Origin: Streptomyces davaonensis JCM 4913
Lineage (GTDB): Bacteria > Actinomycetota > Actinomycetes > Streptomycetales > Streptomycetaceae
Length of the DNA: 64,000 nt
Assembly (NCBI RefSeq): GCF_000349325.1
Contig: NC_020504.1
Location: 9,032,326 to 9,096,325, forward strand
Reading direction: 5' to 3'
Under the pieces are notes generated by a model. It saw nothing but the letters and a program-made list of their open reading frames with translations, did not search any database and was not told the origin of the DNA. This document shows, piece by piece, positions 1 to 10,297 of the stretch; the stretch's first letter is position 1; the number at the start of each line of letters is the position of its first letter. A program made the position numbers and the translations under genes.

Positions 1-910
1 CCAGTTCGAGGGTCGTGCCGATCCGGGCGGAGGCGTCGGCGATGACGGCGAGGCGCCGGCGCGCGGCCTCCGCCTCGATCCGGGCCCGGTGCTGCTCGGT
101 GATGTCCACGACCGAGCAGGCCACCCCCAGTACCGTCCCGATCGCGTCCTCCAGCCGGTACATCGACACCGACCAGGCGTGGTCCTCCTCCGGATCGGCC
201 GGGGTGCGTCCCATGGTCGCCTGGTCGACCAGCGGCATCCCGGTCTCCAGCACCCGCCGCACCGCGGTCTCCAGGGCGGACGTGTCCAGTCCCGGCAGGA
301 CTTCGGGGACGGTGCGGCCCAGATGTTCCTCGGCGGGGACGCCGTTGATCCGCTCCAGGGACGGGTTGATGGAGACGTACCGCAGTTCGGTGTCCAGGAC
401 GGCGATGCCGATCGGCGACTGCGATACCACCCGGGTGGACAGCGCCACGTCCCGTTCGAGACGGCGCACCGTCGACTGGTCGGCGGCCAGGCCGAGCGCG
501 TACACATCCCCCTGGTCATCCAGGAGCCGTTGGTTGCGGAACTCCACCAGCCGGGTGCTGCCGTCCTTGTGCCGGATCGGGAAGGCCCCGGCCCAGCTCT
601 CGCCGGTCTCCATGACATCGGCGAAGAGCTTGACGACCAGGTCGAAGTGCTGTTCGTGGATCATCAGCCGGACGGCCGAGCGGCCCAGCGCCTCCTGCGC
701 GCTGTAGCCGAAGAGCTCCTCGGCCTGCGGGCTCCACAGCACGATCCGGCCCTCGGCGTTCAGCACCACGGAGGCCACGCCCAGCACATCGAGCAGTCCG
801 CTGGGGTGCACGGGACCGCGCACCGAGTCGACCGGTGCCGACACGGGCGGCGCCTCGCCGCCCGTCACCGGCCCGTCGCCCCGGGCCACGGGAGATCCGG
901 CTGAAGTCAT
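1..910 (-). CDS. PAS-domain sensor/regulator, C-terminus cut by window edge
   Basis: The minus-strand frame is open from an ATG at 910 to the window edge, giving about 303 residues of an incomplete protein. After a Gly/Pro-rich start there are two PAS domains, roughly residues 38-155 and 160-285. The first contains LNAEGRIVLWSPQAEELFGY and an FPIRHKDGS stretch; the second contains VLDTELRYVSINPSLERING. The translation then enters the coiled linker that usually leads into GAF and SpoIIE-type PP2C domains in Streptomyces. The protein is probably a cytosolic PAS-GAF-phosphatase that controls anti-sigma signalling. The output domain is an inference because it lies outside the window. Confidence 0.8.
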   Translation of the reverse strand, partial: MTSAGSPVARGDGPVTGGEAPPVSAPVDSVRGPVHPSGLLDVLGVASVVLNAEGRIVLWSPQAEELFGYSAQEALGRSAVRLMIHEQHFDLVVKLFADVMETGESWAGAFPIRHKDGSTRLVEFRNQRLLDDQGDVYALGLAADQSTVRRLERDVALSTRVVSQSPIGIAVLDTELRYVSINPSLERINGVPAEEHLGRTVPEVLPGLDTSALETAVRRVLETGMPLVDQATMGRTPADPEEDHAWSVSMYRLEDAIGTVLGVACSVVDITEQHRARIEAEAARRRLAVIADASARIGTTLEL

Positions 911-1164
911 CCCACGCACCGCCTTCGCCCTTTCGCGCGGCACGCCGTCCCCCGTGCCGACTCCCCTTGTTCTACCGCGTTCAACCGTCTCCGCGACCTC
1001 TCGCGCCGCTCACCTCCACCATCCCTCAACACGGGGGCGGACGTCCGGGGAAGCGCAATCAAGACGACCACTGCCGTTCCGCAATTGGTCTGTACATGCC
1101 TACCTGGGCGCGCCAGACTACCGCCCAGTACGCGCACCCCACCCCCCAACCGAGGAGTCGGCCC

Positions 1165-2037
1165 ATGCCCTTGCGCGCCCGGCAACGTTGTCATGCCCTG
1201 CTGACCGGACTCGTCGCCCTCGCCAGTGCCGCCGTCCTGGCCGGCGCACCGCCCGCCTTCGCCGCCGACACCTGGACCGAGGTCGGCTCCGACCGCGCCG
1301 ACCCGCTGACCGAGAGCCAGGGCCTGACCTCCGTCGAGGTCCCGGCGAACAGCCCCAACCGCTACACCGGCATCGGCACCATCCCGTTCGGCGTGTCCAG
1401 CCGCGGCTGGAACCACGTCGGCGACCCGGACGCCTCCTACAACGGCTACTACATCGAGCCCTACCAGGCCGATTCCGGCACCGCGAAGATGTTCCGGGTG
1501 CAGGCGCCGGGCGGTGCCTGGTCGGAGTACGTGCACACGCTCAGCGGCGGTGAGGCGCTGAACAACTCCTGGGTTGCCGTCTCGCCCGGCGGCCAGTGGA
1601 TGCTGGCGGGGGAGTGGGGCACCATGAACCGCCTGCCGGTCTTCCCGACGCCGGGCGTCAACCCGAGCACCTCGCCCTCGGCGAATCTGCCGCAGGCCTC
1701 CAATGTCCGCCTCGACCGCCCGGTGCGGGACGTGCAGGGCTGCGACTTCTCCGGTCCGACCACCCTGCTGTGCTCCTCGGACGACCCCGCCGGAACCCTC
1801 TTCGGCATGACCAAGCCGCTGCTCCAGATCGATCTGTCCGCCGAGCCGGGCTCCTCCGACGTCACCGGCCGGGTCACCGCCCTGCGCCAGCTCCCGCTGC
1901 GCAGCGGCTGCTCGGGCACCTTCGAGACCGAGGGCATCGACTACGACCGCCGTACCGGCACCCTGCGCGTGATCGTCCTGTCTCCGGGCTTCTGCGTCCT
2001 GACCGACAGCAAGACCTACCGCTTCACCCGAAGCTGA
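1165..2037 (+). CDS. secreted protein of unknown function
   Basis: The protein has 290 residues. I chose the ATG at 1165 because GAGGAG lies a few bases upstream and because it places a classical Sec signal peptide at the N-terminus: basic MPLRARQR, a hydrophobic core and an AFA-A cleavage site near residue 35. The mature part is rich in Gly, Ser and Thr, with paired cysteines (GCDFSG, LLCSSDD, RSGCSGTF, PGFCVL) that could form disulfides, and beta-rich WTEVGSD and VSPGGQWML stretches. It is probably an exported beta-propeller-like or lectin-like protein. I do not recognise the family. It stands alone, followed by a small hypothetical gene on the same strand. Confidence 0.75.
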   Translation: MPLRARQRCHALLTGLVALASAAVLAGAPPAFAADTWTEVGSDRADPLTESQGLTSVEVPANSPNRYTGIGTIPFGVSSRGWNHVGDPDASYNGYYIEPYQADSGTAKMFRVQAPGGAWSEYVHTLSGGEALNNSWVAVSPGGQWMLAGEWGTMNRLPVFPTPGVNPSTSPSANLPQASNVRLDRPVRDVQGCDFSGPTTLLCSSDDPAGTLFGMTKPLLQIDLSAEPGSSDVTGRVTALRQLPLRSGCSGTFETEGIDYDRRTGTLRVIVLSPGFCVLTDSKTYRFTRS

Positions 2038-2157
2038 CCCGGCGCTCCTCTCGGGGCTGTACATCCCGGAATGTAGTGGTTTTCTGGGAGGTGCGACACG
2101 GTGTCGCGGGGGAACCCGTCGCCGTGCCGCGGCGCGGCCCTGAGAGGAGCGATCACG

Positions 2158-2529
2158 ATGGACAGTGAGCGACTGCACCCGGAATCCGTCTCCGTGGAGA
2201 TCAGCGGATGCAGCAAGGAGGACGCCCGTATCGTGTTCGACGCCCTGTGCGCGTCCTTCACCTCGGACCGGTGCTCCGACGACGTCCCGCAGGAGTGGCA
2301 CGAGACCCGGCCGACGGTGTGGCTGGGCACCTTCGACGTCTCCCACCCCCACCCGGGCATGCACCCCGCCGGACGGCTCGCCGCGTCCGTCGAGGCCGAT
2401 GTGCAGGGCGGCTACTGGGCCATCGACCGCTTCCGCAGCACCCTGTACGACCTGTTCACGGTGCATGACCTCAGCACCGCCTCCGGCGATCAGGAGCGTG
2501 AGCTGCACGTACGACTGGAAAGCCGGTGA
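2158..2529 (+). CDS. hypothetical protein, 123 aa
   Basis: This is a small acidic soluble protein. The ATG at 2158 is preceded by a good ribosome site, GAGAGGAG. I see no signal peptide or membrane segment. The sequence has the look of a compact alpha/beta domain (SVSVEISGCSKEDARIVFDAL near the start, VQGGYWAIDRFRSTLYDLFTVHDL near the end). Such small acidic proteins are common in Streptomyces. It lies 120 bases after the secreted-protein gene and 89 bases before fadH, and the palindrome at 2548-2561 separates it from fadH, so it is probably its own unit. Function unknown. Confidence 0.65.
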   Translation: MDSERLHPESVSVEISGCSKEDARIVFDALCASFTSDRCSDDVPQEWHETRPTVWLGTFDVSHPHPGMHPAGRLAASVEADVQGGYWAIDRFRSTLYDLFTVHDLSTASGDQERELHVRLESR

Positions 2530-2547
2530 CCTGGGTCTCTCCTGTTG

Positions 2548-2561
2548 TGCAACTAGTTGCA
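2548..2561. promoter_or_regulatory. 14-bp perfect palindrome, probable operator of the fadH-padR unit
   Basis: TGCAACTAGTTGCA is a perfect inverted repeat centred about 65 bases before the fadH start. Palindromes of this TTGCAAC/GTTGCAA kind are bound by MarR/PadR-type winged-helix repressors. A PadR regulator gene lies directly downstream of fadH, so autoregulation through this site is a reasonable inference. Confidence 0.55.
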
Positions 2562-2564
2562 TAA

Positions 2565-4634
<2,070 letters not shown>

Positions 4635-4656
4635 GCGGCGTCCCTAGGATGACGAC

Positions 4657-5199
4657 ATGTCCCTCCCGCACGCGATCCTCACCGCCCTGCTCGAAAAGCC
4701 GTCCTCGGGCCTGGAGCTGACCCGCCGCTTCGACAAGTCGATCGGGTACTTCTGGTCCGCGACACATCAGCAGATCTATCGCGAGCTGGGAAAACTGGAG
4801 GCCGACGGGCTGATCCGCACCCTCCCCTCCGAGCAGCCGGCCCGCGGGCAGAAGAAGAGCTACGAGGTCCTGCCCGCGGGCCGCGCCGAACTGGCCCGCT
4901 GGACCGGCGAGTCCCAGGACCCCAAGCCGCTGCGGGACACGCTGCTGCTGCGGCTGCGCGCGGCGGCCGTGGTCGGCACCGAGGGCATCGAGGCCGACCT
5001 GCGCCGCCATCTCGACCTGCACCGGCGGCAGCTGGCCGAGTACCAGGAGATCGAGCGGCGCGACTTCCCGCCCGGCAAGGGCGAACCGGAGGACCGGCTG
5101 CGGCACCTGGTGCTGCGGGCCGGCATCGACCTGGAGACCTTCTGGACGGGGTGGCTCACCCACGCGCTGGAGGAGTTCAGCGAGCTGCCACCGGCGTGA
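4657..5199 (+). CDS. PadR-family transcriptional regulator
   Basis: The protein has 180 residues. Residues 1-80 form a PadR winged helix (LEKPSSGLELTRRFDKSIGYFW, then HQQIYRELGKLEADGLI). Residues 95-175 form the helical Vir_act_alpha_C dimerisation domain, with LRLRAAAVVG and LVLRAGIDLETFWTGWL. PadR proteins are usually repressors of stress or aromatic-acid genes. It sits 22 bases behind fadH and probably controls it through the palindrome at 2548-2561. Its 3' end overlaps the convergent DJ-1-like gene by 23 bases. Confidence 0.88.
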   Translation: MSLPHAILTALLEKPSSGLELTRRFDKSIGYFWSATHQQIYRELGKLEADGLIRTLPSEQPARGQKKSYEVLPAGRAELARWTGESQDPKPLRDTLLLRLRAAAVVGTEGIEADLRRHLDLHRRQLAEYQEIERRDFPPGKGEPEDRLRHLVLRAGIDLETFWTGWLTHALEEFSELPPA

Positions 5200-5779
5200 C
5201 CGCCCGCAGGGCGCGCTCCACGGTCTCCTCGTTCTCGCCGACCGGGGCCACGTAGTCGAGGGCGTCGCGCGCGGCGCCCTCACCGGCCAGCCGGGTGATC
5301 ACCCAGGTGGCGAGGTACTGCGACGCCAGACAGCCGCCCGCCGTGGCGATGTTCCCCTCGGCGTGGAACGGCGCGTCCAGCACCGTGACCCCGCGGGCCT
5401 CCACGAACGGCCTGGTCTTCTTGTCCGTGCAGGCCGGCATGGACCCCAGCAGCCCGAGCCGAGCGAGCACCAGCGCACCGGAGCACTGCGCGCCGATCAG
5501 CTGCCGTTCGGGGTCGAGCCGCAGCGTGGAGATCAGCCGGTCGTCGGCGACCACGTCCCGCGTCCTGACCCCGCTGCCGATCAGCACCGCGTCGGCCTCG
5601 GCCACGAACTCCATCGGGCGCTGCCCGGTCACCTCGACACCGTTCATCGACGTGACCACCGGCGTCGGCGTCGTGAGGAACGCCTCCAGGCCGTCCTTGC
5701 GGCACCGGTTGACGATCGCGGAGGCGATGAAGCTGTCGAGTTCGTTGAACCCGTCGAAGGTGACCACGGCGATCTGCAT
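5177..5779 (-). CDS. DJ-1/PfpI-family protein
   Basis: The product has 200 residues when started at the ATG at 5779, which has GGGAG at good spacing; an in-frame ATG 36 bases upstream lacks one. The fold is the class I glutamine-amidotransferase-like DJ-1/PfpI type. The nucleophile elbow GAQCSGALVLA carries Cys99, and an acidic residue at about position 13 (FNELD) corresponds to the conserved Glu that lowers the Cys pKa. Members act as glyoxalases, deglycases, chaperones or AraC-like sensor domains. No DNA-binding domain is present here, so this is a stand-alone enzyme or redox sensor. It converges on padR. Confidence 0.85.
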   Translation of the reverse strand: MQIAVVTFDGFNELDSFIASAIVNRCRKDGLEAFLTTPTPVVTSMNGVEVTGQRPMEFVAEADAVLIGSGVRTRDVVADDRLISTLRLDPERQLIGAQCSGALVLARLGLLGSMPACTDKKTRPFVEARGVTVLDAPFHAEGNIATAGGCLASQYLATWVITRLAGEGAARDALDYVAPVGENEETVERALRAVTPVAAR

Positions 5780-5881
5780 CTCGACTCCCGCGAGGACGGC
5801 ATGGGGTGACGGCATGGATCAGCCAGTCTCCCCAGCGCGCCGGGGCGGGGTCGAGAGCCAATCGGCGGCCGGTGGCCCTCG

Positions 5882-6427
5882 TCAGAGGCGGTACGGCTTC
5901 GAACGGCGGCGCAGGAACCAGACCGTGGCCCCGGCACCGGCCAGCACCAGACCGCCGCCCGCGGCGAGCGTCAGTGTGCCGTAGTCCTCGGCGGCGCCGC
6001 CGATGCCGCCCATGACACCGCGTGAGGGCGAGGCCGTGGCGGAGACGGTGGGCGTGGAGGCCGCGGAGACGACGACGGCCTGGGTGCCCGCGGTCTGGTT
6101 GTTGAAGGCGCACTGCACGATCACGGTGTACGTGCCCGGGCTGACGTTGGACCAGGCGGCGGACTGCTGGCTGGTCGTGCCCGCCAGTGCCACCTGGCGG
6201 CCCTGGGCGAAGTTCGCCTGGCTGCTGGTGAGCAGTGAGGCGGTGCCCCAGCTGCCGTTGGAGCTGGTCTGGCTGCACGCGCTGGTGGTGACCGAGACCG
6301 TGGAGCCGCTGGTGCTCACCGAGATCCCGGACTGCGCGGTGGCGGCCTGGGCGGTCAGGGCGAGCGGAAGCGCGGCGACGGCGGCCACGGTCAGCCCCGA
6401 GCGGAGGAGTGGCGATGAGTTGCGCAT
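5882..6427 (-). CDS. secreted, C-terminally membrane-anchored protein
   Basis: The protein has 181 residues from the ATG at 6427. The N-terminus is a Sec signal peptide (basic MRNSSPLLRSG, then an Ala/Leu/Val core ending in AATAQ). The mature part, about residues 35-140, is Ser/Thr-rich with two cysteines (TSACSQTS, IVQCAFNN) and looks like a small beta-sandwich exposed on the cell surface. The C-terminus has a hydrophobic segment (about 152-172) followed by RRRSKPYRL, a stop-transfer anchor. No LPXTG-type sortase motif is visible. It resembles Streptomyces surface proteins of unknown role. Confidence 0.7.
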   Translation of the reverse strand: MRNSSPLLRSGLTVAAVAALPLALTAQAATAQSGISVSTSGSTVSVTTSACSQTSSNGSWGTASLLTSSQANFAQGRQVALAGTTSQQSAAWSNVSPGTYTVIVQCAFNNQTAGTQAVVVSAASTPTVSATASPSRGVMGGIGGAAEDYGTLTLAAGGGLVLAGAGATVWFLRRRSKPYRL

Positions 6428-6603
6428 GTGGACTGCCCTCCGGCGGCACGGTTGGCGGTACATCCCTTGCGCCGCCGAGGGTCGGGAAACGCCCGTGCTG
6501 CCTCAGGGGCAGCCAACGTGCCCCCGGCCCGCCCCGCACCCGGACCGCCCCCGGGCAGGTGAACGATTCCCACGTCCGGCCCACTCCGGTGGCCGGAGCC
6601 GTC

Positions 6604-7599
6604 TCACCGGCCCGCGTCCCCCGTGGTGACCGTCCGCTCCGCCGAGAACCCGCCCCAGGTCCCGTCGGGCAGCAGGGCGCGCAGCCGCACCCGATGCCGG
6701 ACGCCGTTCTCGGTGCCCGCGTAGAAGCTGTACGTGGCCCGCTCGCGCGGCGCGTCACCGCCGTATACCACCGACGTGGCGGCCTTTCCGTCGAGGTGGA
6801 CCTGATACTCCGTGACCACGCCGTCGGTGCGCGGCGGGACCCAGCGCAGGTCGATGTAGTAGGCCCCGTCCGTGTCGTCGCGGTGGGTCGTGGCACGGAA
6901 GTCGGTCGGCGCCGTGCCGCGGCCGTCGTCGGTGCCCGGAGTGGTGAGCCGGACCGGGGCGCCGGCGGGCGAGACGTTGTCGGCCGCGTCCCGCGCCCGG
7001 ACTGTGAAGGAGTAACGGGTCCCCGGCCGCAGTCCCGTGACCACGGTCGCCGTCTGGTTCCCGCCCACACTGTGGATCTTCGTACCGCCCTGATGGATGT
7101 CGTACGACACCACACCCCGGTCGTCCTTCGCCGCGGACCAGGACAGCTGCACCGACCGGCTGCCCACGGCGCGTCCCCGCGCGGAGCCCGGTGAGGTCGG
7201 GGCGGCCCGGTCCGCGGGGCCCGCCGCGGGAGTCGTGGCGCGGACCTCCTGGCTGGGCGGCCCGACGCGGCCGTCGGTGTCGCGGGCCCGCACGGTGAAG
7301 ACGTACGTCGTCGAGGGGCGGAGCCTGATGACGTCCACCATGTGCTCGGCACCCGGGACGTCCTTGACCTTGGTGGTGCCGCGATACACCTCGTAGCCGT
7401 CGATGTCGGGGTCCGCCACCGCGTTCCACATCACATGGACGCTGGTCGCGCTGCCCGCCTCGGCCGTGACGCCCCGCGGTATGCCGGGCAGCGGGCCCTC
7501 GTCGGCCTGGCCCTGCCAGCCGCAGGACGCGACCAGGGCGAGCGCGCCGCAGAGCACGGCGAGCCGGTGCGGGCGGGCGGGAACGGGAACGCGTCGCAC
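6604..7599 (-). CDS. fibronectin type III lipoprotein
   Basis: The product has 331 residues from a GTG at 7599 that follows GGGAGG at good spacing. A longer start at 7668 is possible but would add a basic leader without a ribosome site. A lipobox LVASC near residue 25 predicts lipid attachment at the outer face of the membrane. Three fibronectin type III repeats follow (about 40-125, 135-215, 225-325), each with the pattern W-x-Y-x-V-(Y/H). The last repeat is more divergent. Such domains in actinomycetes accompany polysaccharide-binding proteins and hydrolases. A GH75 chitosanase is divergently placed beyond the 7600-8014 gap. Confidence 0.75.
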   Translation of the reverse strand: MRRVPVPARPHRLAVLCGALALVASCGWQGQADEGPLPGIPRGVTAEAGSATSVHVMWNAVADPDIDGYEVYRGTTKVKDVPGAEHMVDVIRLRPSTTYVFTVRARDTDGRVGPPSQEVRATTPAAGPADRAAPTSPGSARGRAVGSRSVQLSWSAAKDDRGVVSYDIHQGGTKIHSVGGNQTATVVTGLRPGTRYSFTVRARDAADNVSPAGAPVRLTTPGTDDGRGTAPTDFRATTHRDDTDGAYYIDLRWVPPRTDGVVTEYQVHLDGKAATSVVYGGDAPRERATYSFYAGTENGVRHRVRLRALLPDGTWGGFSAERTVTTGDAGR

Positions 7600-8014
7600 G
7601 AGTCGGCCTCCCGGGAGAGGGCGCCGCGACGGAGTCCGTCCCACCGGCGCGGCAATGGTCCGGACCAATATGGCGCGACTGACGCGATCACATCAAGAGG
7701 GAGGTCGTTGGTGACCGTTCGGACGGGTTACGTATGCTGACCCCCTCACGGCTGAACTCCCCATGAGGGTGTGGGAGTTCATGCCGGTGGCGCGGACCGC
7801 TGTCGTCGCTGATCCCGCGCCGGCCGTGCGCGGCCGGGAGTACGGGCCGTTCGCCGGCTCGGACTCCCGGCCGCTGCCGGACGTTCTTCGTCCGTGCCGT
7901 CTGCGCCACGGGTGCGTGCACCCCGTCTGGCCCTCGAACGGTGGCCGCATGATCGACCAGACACCAGATTGGGCTGAGTGTCCGTCAGTGCCCCGTTCGA
8001 GAGGGTCCCTTATC
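7600..8014. other. 415-base intergenic region between the Fn3 lipoprotein and chitosanase genes
   Basis: This is a divergent promoter region. The only distinct motif I see is the palindrome at 7656-7667. The chitosanase reading frame stays open upstream to 7763, but that part lacks a signal peptide-like start and a ribosome site, so I regard it as non-coding. No RNA gene was recognised. Confidence 0.5.
7656..7667. promoter_or_regulatory. dre-like palindrome (possible DasR operator)
   Basis: TGGTCCGGACCA is a perfect 12-bp palindrome. The DasR operator core in Streptomyces is TGGTCTAGACCA; this site differs only in the two central bases. It lies about 57 bases upstream of the lipoprotein gene and about 350 bases upstream of the chitosanase gene. 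DasR controls chitin and chitosan use, so the context fits. The match is by eye only. Confidence 0.4.
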
Positions 8015-8710
8015 GTGCGTGTCCGCTCGCTCACGCTGGTCGCGGCAAGCGCCGCCCTGCTCGCCCCGACCGCGCTGCCCACCGCCGAGCCGCGGTCCGG
8101 GGAGTGGCCCGCGGTCCGGTCCCTGGGCGAGGTCCGCGCGGCCGACCTGCTGGCCAGGGTGCGCGACTGCGCCCAGATCTCCCGGGGCCGCTTCCGCACC
8201 GACGACGGCGAGGCGCCGACGGTCCCGGTCTGCGGCACCCGGGACGCCGTCTTCTGGAAGGCGGACCTGGACATCGACTGCGACGGGCGCCCGGGCCCCC
8301 GGTGCAACGGCCGGACCGACCCCTACTTCAGCGACGCCACCGCCTTCCAGCAGTCCGACGGCGGCTATCTGGACGCCGAACGCCTCCCGTATGTCGTCGT
8401 GCCCGCCCCGAGCGGCCTCTGGGACTACCGGGACCACGGCATCCGCGGCGGCTCGGTGGTCGCCCTCGTCCACGAGGACCGGGTGCGCTATGCGGTCGTC
8501 GGCGACGTGGGACCGCACGACCTCATCGGCGAGGCCTCCTACGCCGCCGCCGAGGAGCTCGGGATCCATCCCGACCCGCACGGCGGCGGCACCGACTCCG
8601 GCGTCACCTACATCGTCTTCAAGGACACCCGGGTGGAGCCGATCGAGGACCGCGAGGCCGCGGGCGCGATGGGGGAGCGGTTGGCCCAAAGGCTCCTGCG
8701 CACCCGCTGA
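8015..8710 (+). CDS. secreted GH75-family chitosanase
   Basis: The protein has 231 residues from the GTG at 8015 (GAGAGGG upstream), which begins a signal peptide ending near PTA. The mature domain matches the GH75 (fungal-type) chitosanase fold as found in Streptomyces: FWKADLDIDCDGRP, TDPYFSDATAFQQSDGGYLDAERLPYVVVP and VGDVGPHDLIGEASYAAAEELGI. The first motif carries the conserved acidic residues. The enzyme should hydrolyse beta-1,4-glucosamine linkages of chitosan outside the cell. It stands alone, convergent with the SDR gene. Confidence 0.82.
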   Translation: MRVRSLTLVAASAALLAPTALPTAEPRSGEWPAVRSLGEVRAADLLARVRDCAQISRGRFRTDDGEAPTVPVCGTRDAVFWKADLDIDCDGRPGPRCNGRTDPYFSDATAFQQSDGGYLDAERLPYVVVPAPSGLWDYRDHGIRGGSVVALVHEDRVRYAVVGDVGPHDLIGEASYAAAEELGIHPDPHGGGTDSGVTYIVFKDTRVEPIEDREAAGAMGERLAQRLLRTR

Positions 8711-8738
8711 GAGGCTGCGCCGGCGGCTCGGATTCCCG

Positions 8739-9500
8739 TCAGACGGCCGACCAGCCGTCGTCCACCGGCAGCACCACGCCGTTGATGTTGCTCGCCGCGT
8801 CCGAGGCCAGGAACACGATGGCCGCGGCCTGCTCCTCCGGCTGGGCGAGCCGCCCGACGTTGACGAAGTGCGGACCGAGCGCCGTCGGGCCGTGCGCGCC
8901 CTGCTCGGCGTCGACGACGATGCCGGTCATGGTGCCGCCGGGCGCGATGGCGTTGGCGCGGATGCCCTGACCCCGGTACATCACCGCGAGATTCTTCGTC
9001 AGGCCCACGATGCCGTGCTTGGAGGCGGTGTACGCGGCGCCCGCGGCGCTTCCCCGCAGACCGGCCTCGGAGGCGGTGTTCACGATCGCGCCCTTGCCGG
9101 CGGCCAGCATGTGCGGCAGTACGGCCCGGGTGAGCTGGAACGGAGCGGTGAGGTTGACCCGGATGACTCGCTCCCACTCCGCGTCGCTCACATCCGCGAG
9201 CGCGGACATGCGGTCCATGATCCCGGCGTTGTTGACCAGCACGTCCACCCCGCCGAAGCGCTCCACGGCGGTGGCCGCCACCTCGTCGACGACCGACTGC
9301 TCACTCAGATCGCCGGTGACCGCGACCGCGGTGCCGCCCGCCTCCTCGATCTGCTTGACCACGGCCTCCGCGCCCTCGGCGTTGAGGTCCGCCACCACGA
9401 CCCGGTCGCCCGTGGCGGCGAAGGCCAGCGCGGTCGCCCGGCCGATGCCCGAGCCCGCTCCGGTGACGATGACGCTGCGTCCGTCGGTTCCGTCGGCCAT
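8739..9500 (-). CDS. SDR-family NAD(P)-dependent oxidoreductase
   Basis: The protein has 253 residues and is a classical short-chain dehydrogenase. It shows TGAGSGIG at 13-20 for cofactor binding, NNAG at 90-93, and the catalytic residues N116, S144, Y157 and K161. Asp38 after the second beta strand (VVVADLN) suggests NAD(H) preference. The fold resembles FabG and glucose/3-alpha-hydroxysteroid dehydrogenases; the substrate is not evident. A TetR regulator is transcribed divergently, and the inverted repeat between them suggests that it represses this gene. Confidence 0.88.
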   Translation of the reverse strand: MADGTDGRSVIVTGAGSGIGRATALAFAATGDRVVVADLNAEGAEAVVKQIEEAGGTAVAVTGDLSEQSVVDEVAATAVERFGGVDVLVNNAGIMDRMSALADVSDAEWERVIRVNLTAPFQLTRAVLPHMLAAGKGAIVNTASEAGLRGSAAGAAYTASKHGIVGLTKNLAVMYRGQGIRANAIAPGGTMTGIVVDAEQGAHGPTALGPHFVNVGRLAQPEEQAAAIVFLASDAASNINGVVLPVDDGWSAV

Positions 9501-9562
9501 GAGCTGCTCCTCGCACGGGTACCAGGGCCGAGTGCCCTGTGGGCGCCCACTCTACCGACTTA

Positions 9563-9579
9563 ATGTCTGTGAGTGACAT
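9563..9579. promoter_or_regulatory. inverted repeat ATGTC-N7-GACAT, probable TetR operator
   Basis: The 5-bp arms are perfect and lie between the divergent SDR gene (start 9500) and TetR gene (start 9659). The size and position are typical of an autoregulatory TetR operator covering both promoters. Confidence 0.5.
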
Positions 9580-9658
9580 AAAGTTCGGTCGTGGCGGTGA
9601 GCCCGGCGTGGCCGTGATGGAGAATTCCGGAAGAGCGATCACCGGACCGGAGGACGAG

Positions 9659-10297
9659 ATGACCGCAGCCCGCGCCCGCACCGGGCGACCGCCGCTGACC
9701 GAGCAGCGCAAGGCCGAGATCCGGCTGGAGATCGCCCGGGCCGCGGTCGACCTGTTCGTCGAGCAGGGCGTGACGGCGACGACGGGCGAGCAGATCGGGC
9801 AGGCGGTCGGCGTCTCGGCGCGGACCGTGTGGCGCTATTTCCCGAGCAAGGAGAGCTGCGTACAGCCGCTGTTCTCGGCGGGCATCGACGCGATCGCCGA
9901 GTGCCTGCGCCACTGGCGGCCGGGCGAGCCCCTCGAGGAGATCTTCGACCACGGCCTCCTGGCCGACCACGGTCTCGCCCAGGGCCCCGAGCGCACCACG
10001 GTGGGCGCGCTGGTCCGCCTCACCCGCACCGAACCCGGCCTGCGCGCCGTCTGGCTCCAGACCTACGACGAGGCCGAACCGGCCTTCGCCCGCGCCCTCG
10101 CCGAACGCGCCGCGCTCCCCGCCGACGACCTGCGACCGGCGATCCAGGCCGCCATGTTCAACGCGGCCCTCCGCGCCGCGGTCGAACACCACGCCTGGCA
10201 CACCGCCGACCCGGCCCCCGACGCGGCGGCGACGAGGGCCGGACTGGAGAGCGCGCTGAGGACAGCGCTGGAACTGGCGGCGCGGGGGCTCGCCTAG
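9659..10297 (+). CDS. TetR-family transcriptional regulator
   Basis: The protein has 212 residues. The ATG at 9659 follows GGAGGACGAG; in-frame starts further upstream would run through the inverted repeat at 9563-9579. The N-terminal helix-turn-helix (about 20-70) reads AAVDLFVEQGVTATTGEQIG followed by VSARTVWRYFPSKE, a standard TetR signature. The C-terminal helical ligand domain resembles the MftR/TetR_C group. It probably represses the divergent SDR gene and itself. The inducer is unknown. Confidence 0.88.
   Translation: MTAARARTGRPPLTEQRKAEIRLEIARAAVDLFVEQGVTATTGEQIGQAVGVSARTVWRYFPSKESCVQPLFSAGIDAIAECLRHWRPGEPLEEIFDHGLLADHGLAQGPERTTVGALVRLTRTEPGLRAVWLQTYDEAEPAFARALAERAALPADDLRPAIQAAMFNAALRAAVEHHAWHTADPAPDAAATRAGLESALRTALELAARGLA

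Noticed and set aside
5882..6427. Sortase-anchored surface protein
   Set aside because: The C-terminus has a membrane segment and basic tail, but no LPXTG or LAXTG motif could be found.
7763..8014. Upstream in-frame extension of the chitosanase gene
   Set aside because: It would bury the signal peptide and has no ribosome site; the GTG at 8015 has both.
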